DNA of 64,000 nucleotides from Kangiellaceae bacterium. Its GTDB lineage: Bacteria > Pseudomonadota > Gammaproteobacteria > Enterobacterales > Kangiellaceae. Shown here piece by piece: positions 1 to 9,867 of the stretch. The position numbers and the translations under genes were made by a program. The stretch's first letter is position 1. Each line of letters opens with the position of its first letter. The stretch lies in the NCBI GenBank assembly GCA_019090895.1, contig JAHRVB010000091.1:1-64000 (forward strand), given 5' to 3'. The notes under the pieces are model-generated. The model ran no database searches. It saw only the letters and a program-made list of their open reading frames with translations, and was not told where the DNA came from.

Positions 1-416
1 CAGAGGAACAACTCCTGTCACTAACTCATGAGCTGACTCGGCTTGACCAACAAGGTGATATTGCTACAACACTAATATTATTGCCTAAAGGCTTAGAGAG
101 TTTTTTCGATTATTTGGATTTTATTGATATTGCGAATGAATTGTTAGTTGAATTAGGATATGAAGGAATCTATCAACTGGCTAGTTTCCATCCGGATTAT
201 TGCTTCGCGGATGTTCAACAAGATGACCCTTCAAACTACACTAACCGCTCACCCGTTCCGATAGTACATATTTTAAGAGAGGAGCAACTCGAGAAAATAT
301 TGGCTATTTATCCGGAGCCTGAGAATATACCTAATAAGAACATACAACTGACTCACAAGCTTGGCGCGAAAGTCTTCAAAGATACCCTCGGTAACGCAAG
401 AGAACAAATTGAGTAA
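1..416 (+). CDS. DUF1415 family protein, 5' end missing (partial)
   Basis: This is the C-terminal part of a small conserved protein. The reading frame is open from base 3, so the gene begins upstream of the window; the TTG at 81 is an internal Leu codon, not a credible start. The visible 137 residues contain the stretches YQLASFHPDYCFA and NYTNRSPVPIVHILRE, which I recognise as conserved in DUF1415 proteins of proteobacteria. The biochemical function of that family is not established. The stop codon lies 8 bases before the convergent end of hutI, so nothing is lost at the 3' side. Family assignment is from memory of the motif; no function is claimed. Confidence 0.8.
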   Translation, partial: EEQLLSLTHELTRLDQQGDIATTLILLPKGLESFFDYLDFIDIANELLVELGYEGIYQLASFHPDYCFADVQQDDPSNYTNRSPVPIVHILREEQLEKILAIYPEPENIPNKNIQLTHKLGAKVFKDTLGNAREQIE

Positions 417-424
417 TGAAATAA

Positions 425-1663
425 TCATTTATCATCCTTATTGACGATAAGCTTACCTTTTTTGACAATTTTTCGGCATGGATTAGCACCTATTTGGTAA
501 CTTAATTCCGCCGGACAGTTTATATTCCAAAATACTAAGTCTGCTTGTTTTCCAACTTCAATACTGCCTACTTTGTTATCAATTCTTAACGCCTTTGCTG
601 CATTTAGGGTAACGCCTTTAAGCGCTTCATACGGAGTCAACTTGAACAAGGTACAGGCCATATTAAGTACTAGTAATAAGGACACGCAAGGTGAACTGCC
701 CGGGTTTGAATCAGAAGCGATTGCTATCGGAATTTGATTTTCTCTTAATGCTTTAATGGGAGGAAGTTTAGTTTCCGATAAGTAGTAAAATGCAACCGGT
801 AGAAGAGTTGCAACGGTTTCACTCAGCTTTAATTTCGGGGTGTCATTAGGGGAGAGGTATTCCAAATGATCCACTGACCATGCTTGGTATTCGGTGGCTA
901 ATTTGGAACCACCTAAATCAGATAGTTGTTCAGCATGCAATTTAACGGGTAAACCGAGTTGTTTCGCTTTTTCGAATACTCGACGCGTTTGTGACAATGT
1001 AAAGCCAATTCCTTCGCAAAACGCATCGACGCAATCAATTAAATCAAGAGCATTGAGTTTTGGCATTATTTGTTGGCAAACTAAGTCGATGTAATCGTCT
1101 GCATTATGTTTGTATTCAGGGGGAACCGCATGTGCGCCTAAAAATGTCTTGCTGATTTCTATGTTAGAAAATTTGTGGAGCTCTGCGGCTACTTCTAGCA
1201 TCTTTTGTTCTGTGGCAAGATCCAGTCCGTAACCTGATTTTATCTCTACCGTGGTTACCCCTTCGTTTGCAAGGTAGCTCAATCGTTTTGCCGCGGACTT
1301 AAATAATTCATCCTTACTCGTTTCTCGCGTAGCTTTAACGGTAGAAACGATGCCACCACCTGCCTGGGCTATTTGCTCATAACTCGCTCCGTTTAGTCGC
1401 ATTTCGAATTCATTGGCTCGATCGCCGCCGTAAACCAGGTGAGTATGGCAGTCTATTAATCCTGGGGTTACCCAATAGCCCAAACCATCGATAGACTCTT
1501 CTGTTTCTAATTGTTTAACGGAAGAATCATTAGATTGAAGCACAGCACGGATCAAACCATCTTTTATGCAAACAACGGCATTTTCGACAACGCCATAATC
1601 GTCATCATCGGTCATTGTGGCCAAGGTAATATTGTGTATGATGAGGTCGTAAATTTCTGGCAT
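425..1663 (-). CDS. hutI: imidazolonepropionase
   Basis: HutI hydrolyses 4-imidazolone-5-propionate to N-formimino-L-glutamate, the third step of histidine degradation, in the cytoplasm. The 412-aa protein has the amidohydrolase metal site (IDCHTHLVYGGDRANEF near residue 70), the HutI-typical AGGGIVSTVKATRE, a later KTFLGAHAVPPEY, KLHAEQLSD, and the SDSNPGSSP segment near residue 320. Length matches the family (about 400-410 aa). It is transcribed divergently from hutF with only 38 bases between the two start codons, so the promoters must overlap. The product is the substrate of the neighbouring HutF. The genes for histidase and urocanase (hutH, hutU) are not in the window. Confidence 0.95.
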   Translation of the reverse strand: MPEIYDLIIHNITLATMTDDDDYGVVENAVVCIKDGLIRAVLQSNDSSVKQLETEESIDGLGYWVTPGLIDCHTHLVYGGDRANEFEMRLNGASYEQIAQAGGGIVSTVKATRETSKDELFKSAAKRLSYLANEGVTTVEIKSGYGLDLATEQKMLEVAAELHKFSNIEISKTFLGAHAVPPEYKHNADDYIDLVCQQIMPKLNALDLIDCVDAFCEGIGFTLSQTRRVFEKAKQLGLPVKLHAEQLSDLGGSKLATEYQAWSVDHLEYLSPNDTPKLKLSETVATLLPVAFYYLSETKLPPIKALRENQIPIAIASDSNPGSSPCVSLLLVLNMACTLFKLTPYEALKGVTLNAAKALRIDNKVGSIEVGKQADLVFWNINCPAELSYQIGANPCRKIVKKGKLIVNKDDK

Positions 1664-1701
1664 AATTAATTGAAATAACCCGAGTTAAATTAGACGATTA
1701 T

Positions 1702-3090
1702 ATGAATACAAAATTATACGCGGAAAACGTTCTGATTGGCAGTCAATGGAAGTCAGACATTACACTAAGTTTAGATGCTTCCGGATACATAGAATCGATT
1801 GTAAAGGGCAAAATATCGGGCTCTACGATTATTAAAGAGCCGGTAATACCAGGAATGCCTAATTGTCACTCCCATGCGTTCCAGCGAGCTTTTGCGGGTT
1901 ATTCGGAATATCGTAATTTTGACGCTCATGGCCAACCGGCCAAAGACAGCTTTTGGAGTTGGCGCGATATCATGTATCGATTGGTTGCCAAGATGGCACC
2001 TCAGGATTTAAATGCGATAGCGACTTTCCTTTATGTAGAAATGTTAAAAGCAGGTTATACCAGCGTCGCTGAGTTCCATTATCTTCATCATCAAGCAGGT
2101 GGGGGAACATATAATGATCCGGCTGAAATGTCCCATCAAATTATTTTAGCTGCACAAGGGGCTGGAATAGGTCTTACCCATCTACCAGTGTTATATAGTT
2201 ATGCCGGTTTTGGTGAGCTTGCTCCAAGTGCCGCACAGGGGCGGTTTATTCATGGAACAGAGCAATACTTAAGACTTATCGAAGCTTTGCACAAAGAATA
2301 TCATGCTGATGCTAATTTTAAGCTCGGTATTGCGCCTCATTCATTACGCGCAGTTAGTGATAATCAACTGGATGAGATTGTTTCTAATATAAGAAGTATC
2401 GACTCAAGAGCACCGATTCATATCCATATCGCAGAGCAAATACAAGAAGTTGAAGATTGTAAGTCATTCTATGGCTCCCGACCGGTTGAGTGGTTATTAA
2501 ATAACCACGACTTAGATCAACATTGGTGTTTGATTCACGCAACTCATTTATCGAAATCAGAGCAGAATAATTTGTCAATGAGTCAAGCCGTTGCGGGTAT
2601 TTGTCCAACGACTGAAGCAAATTTAGGAGACGGTATTTTTCCAACTCAGGCGTTTTTAGCAGAGGGTGGCAATTTCGCTATTGGTTCTGATTCGCACATT
2701 GCAATCAATGTCGCCGATGAAATTCGTTTATTAGAATATGCTCAAAGACTTATAACCCATCAACGTTCCGTTTTAACGACCATAGGTATGCCGTCGGTAG
2801 GACAGTACTTATATGCTAAAGCAGCCAAAGATGGGGCCGCCGCAATCAGTCAAGATGTCGGGGAAATTGCAGTTGGAAAACGAGCTGATCTTGTTGTTTT
2901 GGACTTAGAAAATCCGTCACTCTATAACAAAGTAGGCAGCCAATATTTAGATGCTGCTATTTTTGCATGTAATCAATTGCCCGTTAAAGATGTCTATGTT
3001 GCGGGTAAAAAAGTCATCGACAATGGCCGTCATTTACTTGAGCTGCAGGCGAATGAAAATTACAAAAAAGTGTTAGATGGTTTAGTATAA
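1702..3090 (+). CDS. hutF: formimidoylglutamate deiminase
   Basis: HutF deaminates N-formimino-L-glutamate to N-formyl-L-glutamate and ammonia, the branch used by Pseudomonas-type histidine degradation, where HutG then removes formate. The 462-aa amidohydrolase carries the metal-binding NCHSHAFQRAFAGY (around residue 55), HIHIAEQIQEVEDC, CLIHATHLS, and a late GSDSHIAINVADEIRLLEY with the catalytic-site Asp. It ends with the usual GKRADLVVLDLENP turn. The start ATG at 1702 lies 38 bases from the hutI start on the other strand. Together the two genes imply the five-step hut route with N-formylglutamate as intermediate, though hutG is not visible here. Confidence 0.93.
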   Translation: MNTKLYAENVLIGSQWKSDITLSLDASGYIESIVKGKISGSTIIKEPVIPGMPNCHSHAFQRAFAGYSEYRNFDAHGQPAKDSFWSWRDIMYRLVAKMAPQDLNAIATFLYVEMLKAGYTSVAEFHYLHHQAGGGTYNDPAEMSHQIILAAQGAGIGLTHLPVLYSYAGFGELAPSAAQGRFIHGTEQYLRLIEALHKEYHADANFKLGIAPHSLRAVSDNQLDEIVSNIRSIDSRAPIHIHIAEQIQEVEDCKSFYGSRPVEWLLNNHDLDQHWCLIHATHLSKSEQNNLSMSQAVAGICPTTEANLGDGIFPTQAFLAEGGNFAIGSDSHIAINVADEIRLLEYAQRLITHQRSVLTTIGMPSVGQYLYAKAAKDGAAAISQDVGEIAVGKRADLVVLDLENPSLYNKVGSQYLDAAIFACNQLPVKDVYVAGKKVIDNGRHLLELQANENYKKVLDGLV

Positions 3091-3120
3091 AAATGAAAGC
3101 CAAGTCTATAAAGATTAATA

Positions 3121-4449
3121 TTATAACTTGGAAAAGACCATCCAACGCCGTAGCAACAAAACGGCTGCAGTGGATAAACCGCAGATCATTCCAACCCAAT
3201 AGCCTTGAACTTGCATATTCTGAAATTCAGCTAAATAATATCCGATTGGGAATCCAACCAACCAATAGGAAATTGCAGTAATAATCATTGGTATCTTAGT
3301 ATCCTTCAACCCTCGCAGTGCACCTGCGCTAGAAACTTGCAATCCGTCGGAGAATTGAAAAAGCGCTGCAAAAAACAATAGTCCAACAGCGATCCCAGCT
3401 AAACTCTCGTCGGTGGTATAGATACCCACTAAGAACGTTGGAATAGAGATCATCATGATTGCAGAAAATGACATGATGACAACGCAAGAACCAATGCCTG
3501 TGTATCCCGCTAATTGCATTGATTCTTTGTCTTTTCGTCCATCGAAATAACTGACTCGCGCAGTTATAGCCTGGGATAATCCAAGTGGGATCATAAAAGT
3601 GAGCGAAGCGATGTTTAAAGCTATTTGATGTGCGCCCATGACTTCGACCGGATAGCGAGCAATCATTAATGAGACGGCTGCAAACATTGTGATTTCGAAC
3701 CCTAATGTAATAGCGACAGGAAAGCCCAAAGCTAAAACATCCTTGAATTCTTTAGAAGAAGGTAATTCAAATCCTTTGAAAAGGTTGAGTTCTTTATATT
3801 TTTGAGTGACCAGAGTATAAACCGTCATACCGATCAACATTAGAAACCATATTAACCCCGTTGCATAACCGACACCCACAGCCCCCATTTCTTCAATTCC
3901 GTAGCCGCCGTATAAGAACCAATAGTTTAAAAGTACATTGAAAGGTATAGACAGGCCAGTGATGGTCATTACTGCCATGGTTGAGAACATTCCTTCATTG
4001 CAGAATCTGAGTGCAAAAAATAATAAAAGAGCAGGCATCCCCCATAAAGTCGCTTTAAGATAGCCAAAGGCTAATTCGCTTACGGCAGGGTCGATATCGA
4101 GTGCATGGAGAACGAATTGAGAGTTGAACAAGGCTAAGATAGCAAAGGGAGAAAAAATAACGGCCAATAAGATCCCGGCGTGAAAGTGCGTTCTTATTTT
4201 TTGAATTTCGTCGGCCCCGCGAAAATGAGCGATGATCGGATTAAATGCGAGAAATAATCCTAGAAAGAAGACTAATACCGGATGGAGTAAGCTGGTACCA
4301 ATAGCGATTGCCGCGAGTGCGTCAGTACTATAATTCCCAGCCATGACTGTATCGATAAATCCCATGGCCATTTGCGCGAGCTGGGATAGAACCGCAGGAA
4401 TACCGATCGGTGCAAGCTCTTTGAGTTCTTTTTTTAGAGATGCAATCAT
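3121..4449 (-). CDS. MATE family efflux transporter (NorM-like)
   Basis: This is an inner-membrane multidrug or toxin exporter of the MATE family, probably driven by Na+ or H+. The 442-aa protein has about 12 hydrophobic segments in two similar halves. The N-terminus (ELKELAPIGIPAVLSQLAQMAMGFIDTVMAGNYS) has the family-typical TM1 pattern with the VMAG turn. The second half begins near residue 225 with KDVLALGFPVAITLGFEITMF, resembling the first. Length agrees with NorM (about 450 aa). It runs convergently to hutF, with 30 bases between stop codons. The substrate cannot be inferred from sequence or neighbours. Confidence 0.9.
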   Translation of the reverse strand: MIASLKKELKELAPIGIPAVLSQLAQMAMGFIDTVMAGNYSTDALAAIAIGTSLLHPVLVFFLGLFLAFNPIIAHFRGADEIQKIRTHFHAGILLAVIFSPFAILALFNSQFVLHALDIDPAVSELAFGYLKATLWGMPALLLFFALRFCNEGMFSTMAVMTITGLSIPFNVLLNYWFLYGGYGIEEMGAVGVGYATGLIWFLMLIGMTVYTLVTQKYKELNLFKGFELPSSKEFKDVLALGFPVAITLGFEITMFAAVSLMIARYPVEVMGAHQIALNIASLTFMIPLGLSQAITARVSYFDGRKDKESMQLAGYTGIGSCVVIMSFSAIMMISIPTFLVGIYTTDESLAGIAVGLLFFAALFQFSDGLQVSSAGALRGLKDTKIPMIITAISYWLVGFPIGYYLAEFQNMQVQGYWVGMICGLSTAAVLLLRRWMVFSKL

Positions 4450-4566
4450 CGTATAAGACTGACCGGAATCGAAGTTGTGAAAGTTGTCGAGATTATACAG
4501 AGTTTTGATATAACCACTGAAATAACTTTAAGAAATTTGGCGCTTAAGTAATGATAACTAAAATTA

Positions 4567-5079
4567 TTAGATATGCAGTGCACGCAGTGAACTGGCTGGT
4601 GTACTAACGTCCCAAATTTTGTGGAATGACTTATTTTTTTCGATGGCCAGATGATGCGGTAATTCAGTTATTTCGGCTTCGTATCTTTCTATATTGTTTC
4701 GATAAATGATATGTCGATTATCGGCCAGATAATATCCGAATCGATTTTCTTGATAATCTTTGGGAACCACTCGAATTTCGATATGACTGGTAAAACGTTG
4801 GGCCAAGTTTAGAAGGCTATGATCGCGACCCTTCATAAGGTTTTCATCGAATATAAGAATTTGAACTTTGGTAAAACGAGATAGCCTGACAAACCGCATC
4901 AGTTGAGCCGCGATAGTTCGGTGGTCGAGAATTCTGGGATCAAGGTCCCTGCTGTATATCTGAATAGTTCGTTTTGCGTTAGAAAACAATTGTTCGATTT
5001 CTGTTTTTAGATCATCGAGACTTTCGGTTTGCTTGTGGGATAATTTAGCTGATTGTTGTTTGTCGTTAGAATCGTTCAC
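4567..5079 (-). CDS. PLD-like (DUF7931-type) protein of unknown function
   Basis: A 170-aa cytoplasmic protein without signal peptide. The core from about residue 28 (IEQLFSNAKRTIQIYSRDLDP, then a segment ending KVQILIFDENLM) has the strand-helix pattern of one phospholipase-D-like half-domain, but no HKD motif is present, so nuclease or lipase activity is unlikely from sequence alone. I recall this domain as the C-terminal half of longer proteobacterial proteins whose N-terminal half is a GNAT acetyltransferase. Here the GNAT part is a separate gene 81 bases upstream on the same strand, which supports a joint role. The name DUF7931 is from memory. Function is unknown. Confidence 0.6.
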   Translation of the reverse strand: MNDSNDKQQSAKLSHKQTESLDDLKTEIEQLFSNAKRTIQIYSRDLDPRILDHRTIAAQLMRFVRLSRFTKVQILIFDENLMKGRDHSLLNLAQRFTSHIEIRVVPKDYQENRFGYYLADNRHIIYRNNIERYEAEITELPHHLAIEKNKSFHKIWDVSTPASSLRALHI

Positions 5080-5160
5080 TTCGTTTAATCTCTTCTACAA
5101 CTTAGGGGATGCTTTTAACAAGATAGTATCAGTTTTAGTTAAAAGAGAGTAAGCAAGGCA

Positions 5161-5613
5161 CTAGGCCAATTTTCGAGACAACATTTGATGCGGAACGCCT
5201 TGTTTCATATACACAGGTCCTGCTGTAGTAAATTTTTGAAGATTATAAAATTGATGGTCACCAAGTTCGGCATTAAGGGAGATATCTTTTATGTTTTGTT
5301 CTCGTCCGATCTGTACGAGTTTTCTAAACAGCTTGGTACCAATTCCAGCACCGCGATAAGGGAGAAGCACGGCAATCCTACCTATTCTTCCTTCGCTCGT
5401 TATTCTTCCTACAGCGATTACATCCCTTTGAGGATTCCGTACTAAGATGTGAAAACAATCATTGTCTTCGAGATCACACAAAATGCTGTCTCTTTCGTGT
5501 TTCTCAATCATAAACACTCGATGCCGAATATCCAGAATTTCCTGGCTCGAATCTAGCCAAGAAGTTTGTTCGAATCGAAAAGATTTTATTCTCGTAGAAA
5601 CCATCATCGTCAT
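5161..5613 (-). CDS. GNAT family N-acetyltransferase
   Basis: A 150-aa GNAT enzyme, expected to move an acetyl group from acetyl-CoA to an unknown amine. The core shows the N-terminal LDIRHRVFMIEKHERD, the central strand AVGRITSEGRIGRIAVL, then the acetyl-CoA-binding loop PYRGAGIGTKLFRKLV (R/Q-x-x-G-x-G/A type), and the final strand DISLNAELGDHQFYNLQKF. The gene starts 5 bases after the stop of the cupin oxygenase gene and is followed by the PLD-like gene, so the three probably form one transcript with purB upstream. The start MTMMVSTRI is not well fixed; MMVS or MVS are possible. Confidence 0.85.
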   Translation of the reverse strand: MTMMVSTRIKSFRFEQTSWLDSSQEILDIRHRVFMIEKHERDSILCDLEDNDCFHILVRNPQRDVIAVGRITSEGRIGRIAVLLPYRGAGIGTKLFRKLVQIGREQNIKDISLNAELGDHQFYNLQKFTTAGPVYMKQGVPHQMLSRKLA

Positions 5614-5618
5614 CGTCG

Positions 5619-6764
5619 TTATTGATTCACTGTATTCACGTACCCTCTACCAATAAGATTAGCTAAACCTTCTGGAAAATCAACAACTTTTGTCGATTTT
5701 TTGAACAATTTTGCAGGAACAGGGTGATAAAGAGCCAGTTTTTCTACCGCGGTCAGTAAATCTTTATCGAATTCAAACGATTCGCCTTCTACATTGAGTC
5801 GAATTAGCTCTCCTTTATTACACCAATTTATCCCAACATCTGATTTGATTTGGATGACGGATTCGTTATTAAGAGTTTGAATCGTTTTACAATTTGATGT
5901 CGAAGAATGACCGAGTTTAGAAAGACTGAGCTGTTTGCCAATTATATCTGTGAGAAAAGCAGGGTTGTCTGCTAACAGACGTAGTTCTTCTTGAGCCCAG
6001 CTTGTTAATTGATCATCCAGTTTATTCTTGTGGTCCGAATTATTTCGATAAACATCCTTAAAAAAATCACTGGGCCGGCTAGATTGTGATAAATGCTCTG
6101 TAACTAAAGCCAGCAGTTGTTGCGTTTGTATCGTTCGGTAGCCCACTGAATACCCAATGGAATCTCCGATAGACTGACCCCAATGAGCAGTTTCTGGTGG
6201 AACATATAACATGTCGCCTGGCTGCATGATGACATCAATTATTGGGTCAAAATCTGCTAAGTGGGATAAGCCGCCGATAATTTCTTGTTGTTTGCAAATA
6301 TCGCCTTTTTCGCCAACGCGCCATCGTCTGGTTCCTTCACCCTGAACTAAAAATACATCATAGTTATCGAAATGTGGTCCGACACCACCATTGTCCGAGG
6401 CAAAACTGACCATCACGTCATCAAATCGCCAACGAGGTATGAAATCGAACTGTTCTATTAACCGATGAAGTTCAGGTACCCAAGTGTCGACGGATTGAAC
6501 TAACAATGTCCAGCTTGATTCCGCTAGCTTCGAGAAATCTTTATCTTCAAATGGACCGTGGGTGATCGACCAAGCATTTCGACTCGGGTTATGTTCGATT
6601 AAGCGACTTTCAATTTCATCTTCAAGTGATAAACCCGCAAGTTCATCTGCTGATAAAAAGTTAGGCCAATCTCTGAATGCACCCGGAATAAAACAAGGTT
6701 TCTTTTGCCAGTGCTGGCTTAGGAATTGGTCTTTATTGAAGAATTCGAATAATCGCTTGCTCAT
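5619..6764 (-). CDS. roxA: JmjC/cupin-type ribosomal protein L16 arginine hydroxylase
   Basis: A 2-oxoglutarate/Fe(II) oxygenase of the YcfD/RoxA type, which hydroxylates an arginine of ribosomal protein L16. The iron site is visible: GGVGPHFDNYDVFLVQGEGTRRW (HxD) and, downstream, PGDMLYVPPETAHWGQS (second His) in the double-stranded beta-helix core. HWQKKPCFIPGAFRDW near the N-terminus, DELAGLSLEDEIESRLIEH and ITHGPF also match YcfD. The chosen ATG at 6764 gives 381 aa and places FLSQHWQKKP about where it lies in E. coli YcfD; the frame is open to a GTG at 6830 (403 aa) but the extra residues have no counterpart. It sits just downstream of purB on the same strand. Confidence 0.88.
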   Translation of the reverse strand: MSKRLFEFFNKDQFLSQHWQKKPCFIPGAFRDWPNFLSADELAGLSLEDEIESRLIEHNPSRNAWSITHGPFEDKDFSKLAESSWTLLVQSVDTWVPELHRLIEQFDFIPRWRFDDVMVSFASDNGGVGPHFDNYDVFLVQGEGTRRWRVGEKGDICKQQEIIGGLSHLADFDPIIDVIMQPGDMLYVPPETAHWGQSIGDSIGYSVGYRTIQTQQLLALVTEHLSQSSRPSDFFKDVYRNNSDHKNKLDDQLTSWAQEELRLLADNPAFLTDIIGKQLSLSKLGHSSTSNCKTIQTLNNESVIQIKSDVGINWCNKGELIRLNVEGESFEFDKDLLTAVEKLALYHPVPAKLFKKSTKVVDFPEGLANLIGRGYVNTVNQ

Positions 6765-6841
6765 AACAGGGCTGTAGACTTTATTAAATTTTGAAAGGCG
6801 CATTGATTTCACAATGCGCTGTGGTTTCACCAGGCTAGAGG

Positions 6842-8215
<1,374 letters not shown>

Positions 8216-8460
8216 TTAATTTGAAATGTGTTGATGTGCTCTAAAGCGGCGCATTTTACCCTATCTGAACGACAAATGGCATTGTTATCAGTGAGATCCA
8301 GTTATGACTTTTAGACATGTAAAATGAGATAGCTTATTTTATCCATTTGTATCGTCTATAGTTACTAGAGCCGAATAGGTATATCAAAACATCATTGATA
8401 TTTAACAAAAAATCTTTAATATTAACTACATACTCTTTTTGTTTGAATTAGGACCGTCGC

Positions 8461-9765
8461 ATGAAAAAAATGATTTTTCCTCGAGCAGACCACTTTCAAA
8501 TTCCAAAAGCATTATTTATAGGCGCTTGGAAAGTTTGGTTTAAACGATTTGGTGACCATAATTCTTGGCGTAAAGGAAAAATGCCGTTAGGCCAAAGCGA
8601 CGAAAAACTCTTTCAAATAATTGAGAAAGGTGACCGCTTTTGTGTAGAGGTCGCAGCTCGATTAATGGTTCCTTGGTCCTTTCGTGATATTTCTCAGGTA
8701 GACAAAGCTTTCTTCTTGATGAATCCAGATGTTATCAGACAATCTAAAATTGAAAATGATATCGCTGGTGTAAGGCTTACCGATCAAGCGCTCGATTATT
8801 GGGATTCTTTGACATTCTTGGAACAAGATATGTTTACAGCCTATGCCGAAGCTCGGATACAAGCCGATATTGAAACTCCCAGTTGTGAACCTGTAATCGT
8901 GGATGATGCCGGTGTGGTAGTGATTGGCGAAGATATCTATCCCCCTATTGTGCCTGAAAAAGGAGCTTCCGATGAAACTTTTGCAAAAGCGCTAGTTGCT
9001 TGGATTGATGAAGATCCTTTCACGCCGATGTATCAACGTGTTGCGGTGGCGGATACCGTAAGTAGCTGGCACGATCGACTCGAATCATTCTTTTGGCCTA
9101 AACCAAGGAACGGGTTGATGCAGGTGTCACATTCGGCAGATGCTTTGATGTATCGAGCCGAAATTCTGGCTCGCGGTATTGAGGAAGGGGTTGAATGGAG
9201 TGAAGAAGATAAAGAATTAGCGGTGAAGACCACTGAAGAGATTTTTCTACAAGCTGGCACACCACAAAAAGAAGTGACTTGGGAAAATATTCGCGCTGTT
9301 ATTAAAACAGCTTTGACAAAAAGCGAAGATTCTAAAGCGAAAATGAACAGTGGTTGGTCTTTGTTAGCATCATTTGCGACACATTGGCTGAATAATCAAG
9401 ATGATCGAACTCCCATGATTTGCTGGAATAGTCGCACATCGACATCGATCCTTTCCAGGTTGGACTTCTTGTTAGTTGAAGCTGGTTATGATGGGCTAGA
9501 AGGGCGGTTTGCTCATCTAGGCGTGATTCCAGGTTGGGGCGGGACTCGGCCACGCGAAATGAGTCTTAAGTGGCCGGATGGTTACAGAAGTTGGAAAACT
9601 GAAATTGCGGCCAGTGAATTCGTTAATTTGATGGTCCTTTGTCTTAACAACGAAAAGAATGAAAATGGTTCTTTAAAATATGCTCAAATGCCGATTCCGA
9701 CTGGAGGCAGAGCGCCTTGGTCGATGCAGGGCGTACAATTAGTGTTGTTTTCTGATGGGTATTAA
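8461..9765 (+). CDS. uncharacterised 434-aa protein
   Basis: I do not recognise this family. The protein is soluble, with no signal peptide or membrane segment, and is rich in Trp. N-terminal third: basic and aromatic (KALFIGAWKVWFKRFGDHNSWRKG). Middle: acidic (residues about 140-190), then helical with DALMYRAEILARGIEEGVEW. C-terminal third: SGWSLLASFATHWLNN followed by TPMICWNSRTSTSILSRL, which faintly recalls the pattern before the catalytic region of OGG-like helix-hairpin-helix proteins; this is a weak impression only. The ending (PIPTGGRAPWSMQGVQLVLFSDGY) looks conserved-like. It stands alone between divergent purB and a convergent peptidase gene and is closed by a bidirectional terminator. 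Coding is supported by the long frame and start ATG after a purine-rich stretch. Confidence 0.75.
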   Translation: MKKMIFPRADHFQIPKALFIGAWKVWFKRFGDHNSWRKGKMPLGQSDEKLFQIIEKGDRFCVEVAARLMVPWSFRDISQVDKAFFLMNPDVIRQSKIENDIAGVRLTDQALDYWDSLTFLEQDMFTAYAEARIQADIETPSCEPVIVDDAGVVVIGEDIYPPIVPEKGASDETFAKALVAWIDEDPFTPMYQRVAVADTVSSWHDRLESFFWPKPRNGLMQVSHSADALMYRAEILARGIEEGVEWSEEDKELAVKTTEEIFLQAGTPQKEVTWENIRAVIKTALTKSEDSKAKMNSGWSLLASFATHWLNNQDDRTPMICWNSRTSTSILSRLDFLLVEAGYDGLEGRFAHLGVIPGWGGTRPREMSLKWPDGYRSWKTEIAASEFVNLMVLCLNNEKNENGSLKYAQMPIPTGGRAPWSMQGVQLVLFSDGY

Positions 9766-9821
9766 TTGAATTGAATTAGAAGTTACAGATGGACCTATTT
9801 TAAAGAAGTGGTTCAACAACA

Positions 9822-9849
9822 AAAAAAGCGCTAATGTAGGCGCTTTTTT
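9822..9849. terminator. bidirectional Rho-independent terminator
   Basis: A 10-bp perfect stem, AAAAAAGCGC paired with GCGCTTTTTT, closes an 8-base loop. The A-tract and T-tract on either side make it usable in both directions. It lies between the convergent unknown gene (ends 9765) and the M2 peptidase gene (ends 9868). Confidence 0.85.
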
Positions 9850-9867
9850 GTTGGAACCGATATTAAT

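Noticed and set aside
81-416. Complete 111-aa gene starting at TTG 81
   Set aside because: The frame is open to the window edge and the upstream residues continue the same family, so it is a truncated longer gene.
894-1094. Small open frame opposite hutI
   Set aside because: It lies wholly inside hutI on the other strand and has no recognisable protein features.
1664-1701. HutC-type operator between hutI and hutF
   Set aside because: No TGTATA-type palindrome is present in the 38 bases.
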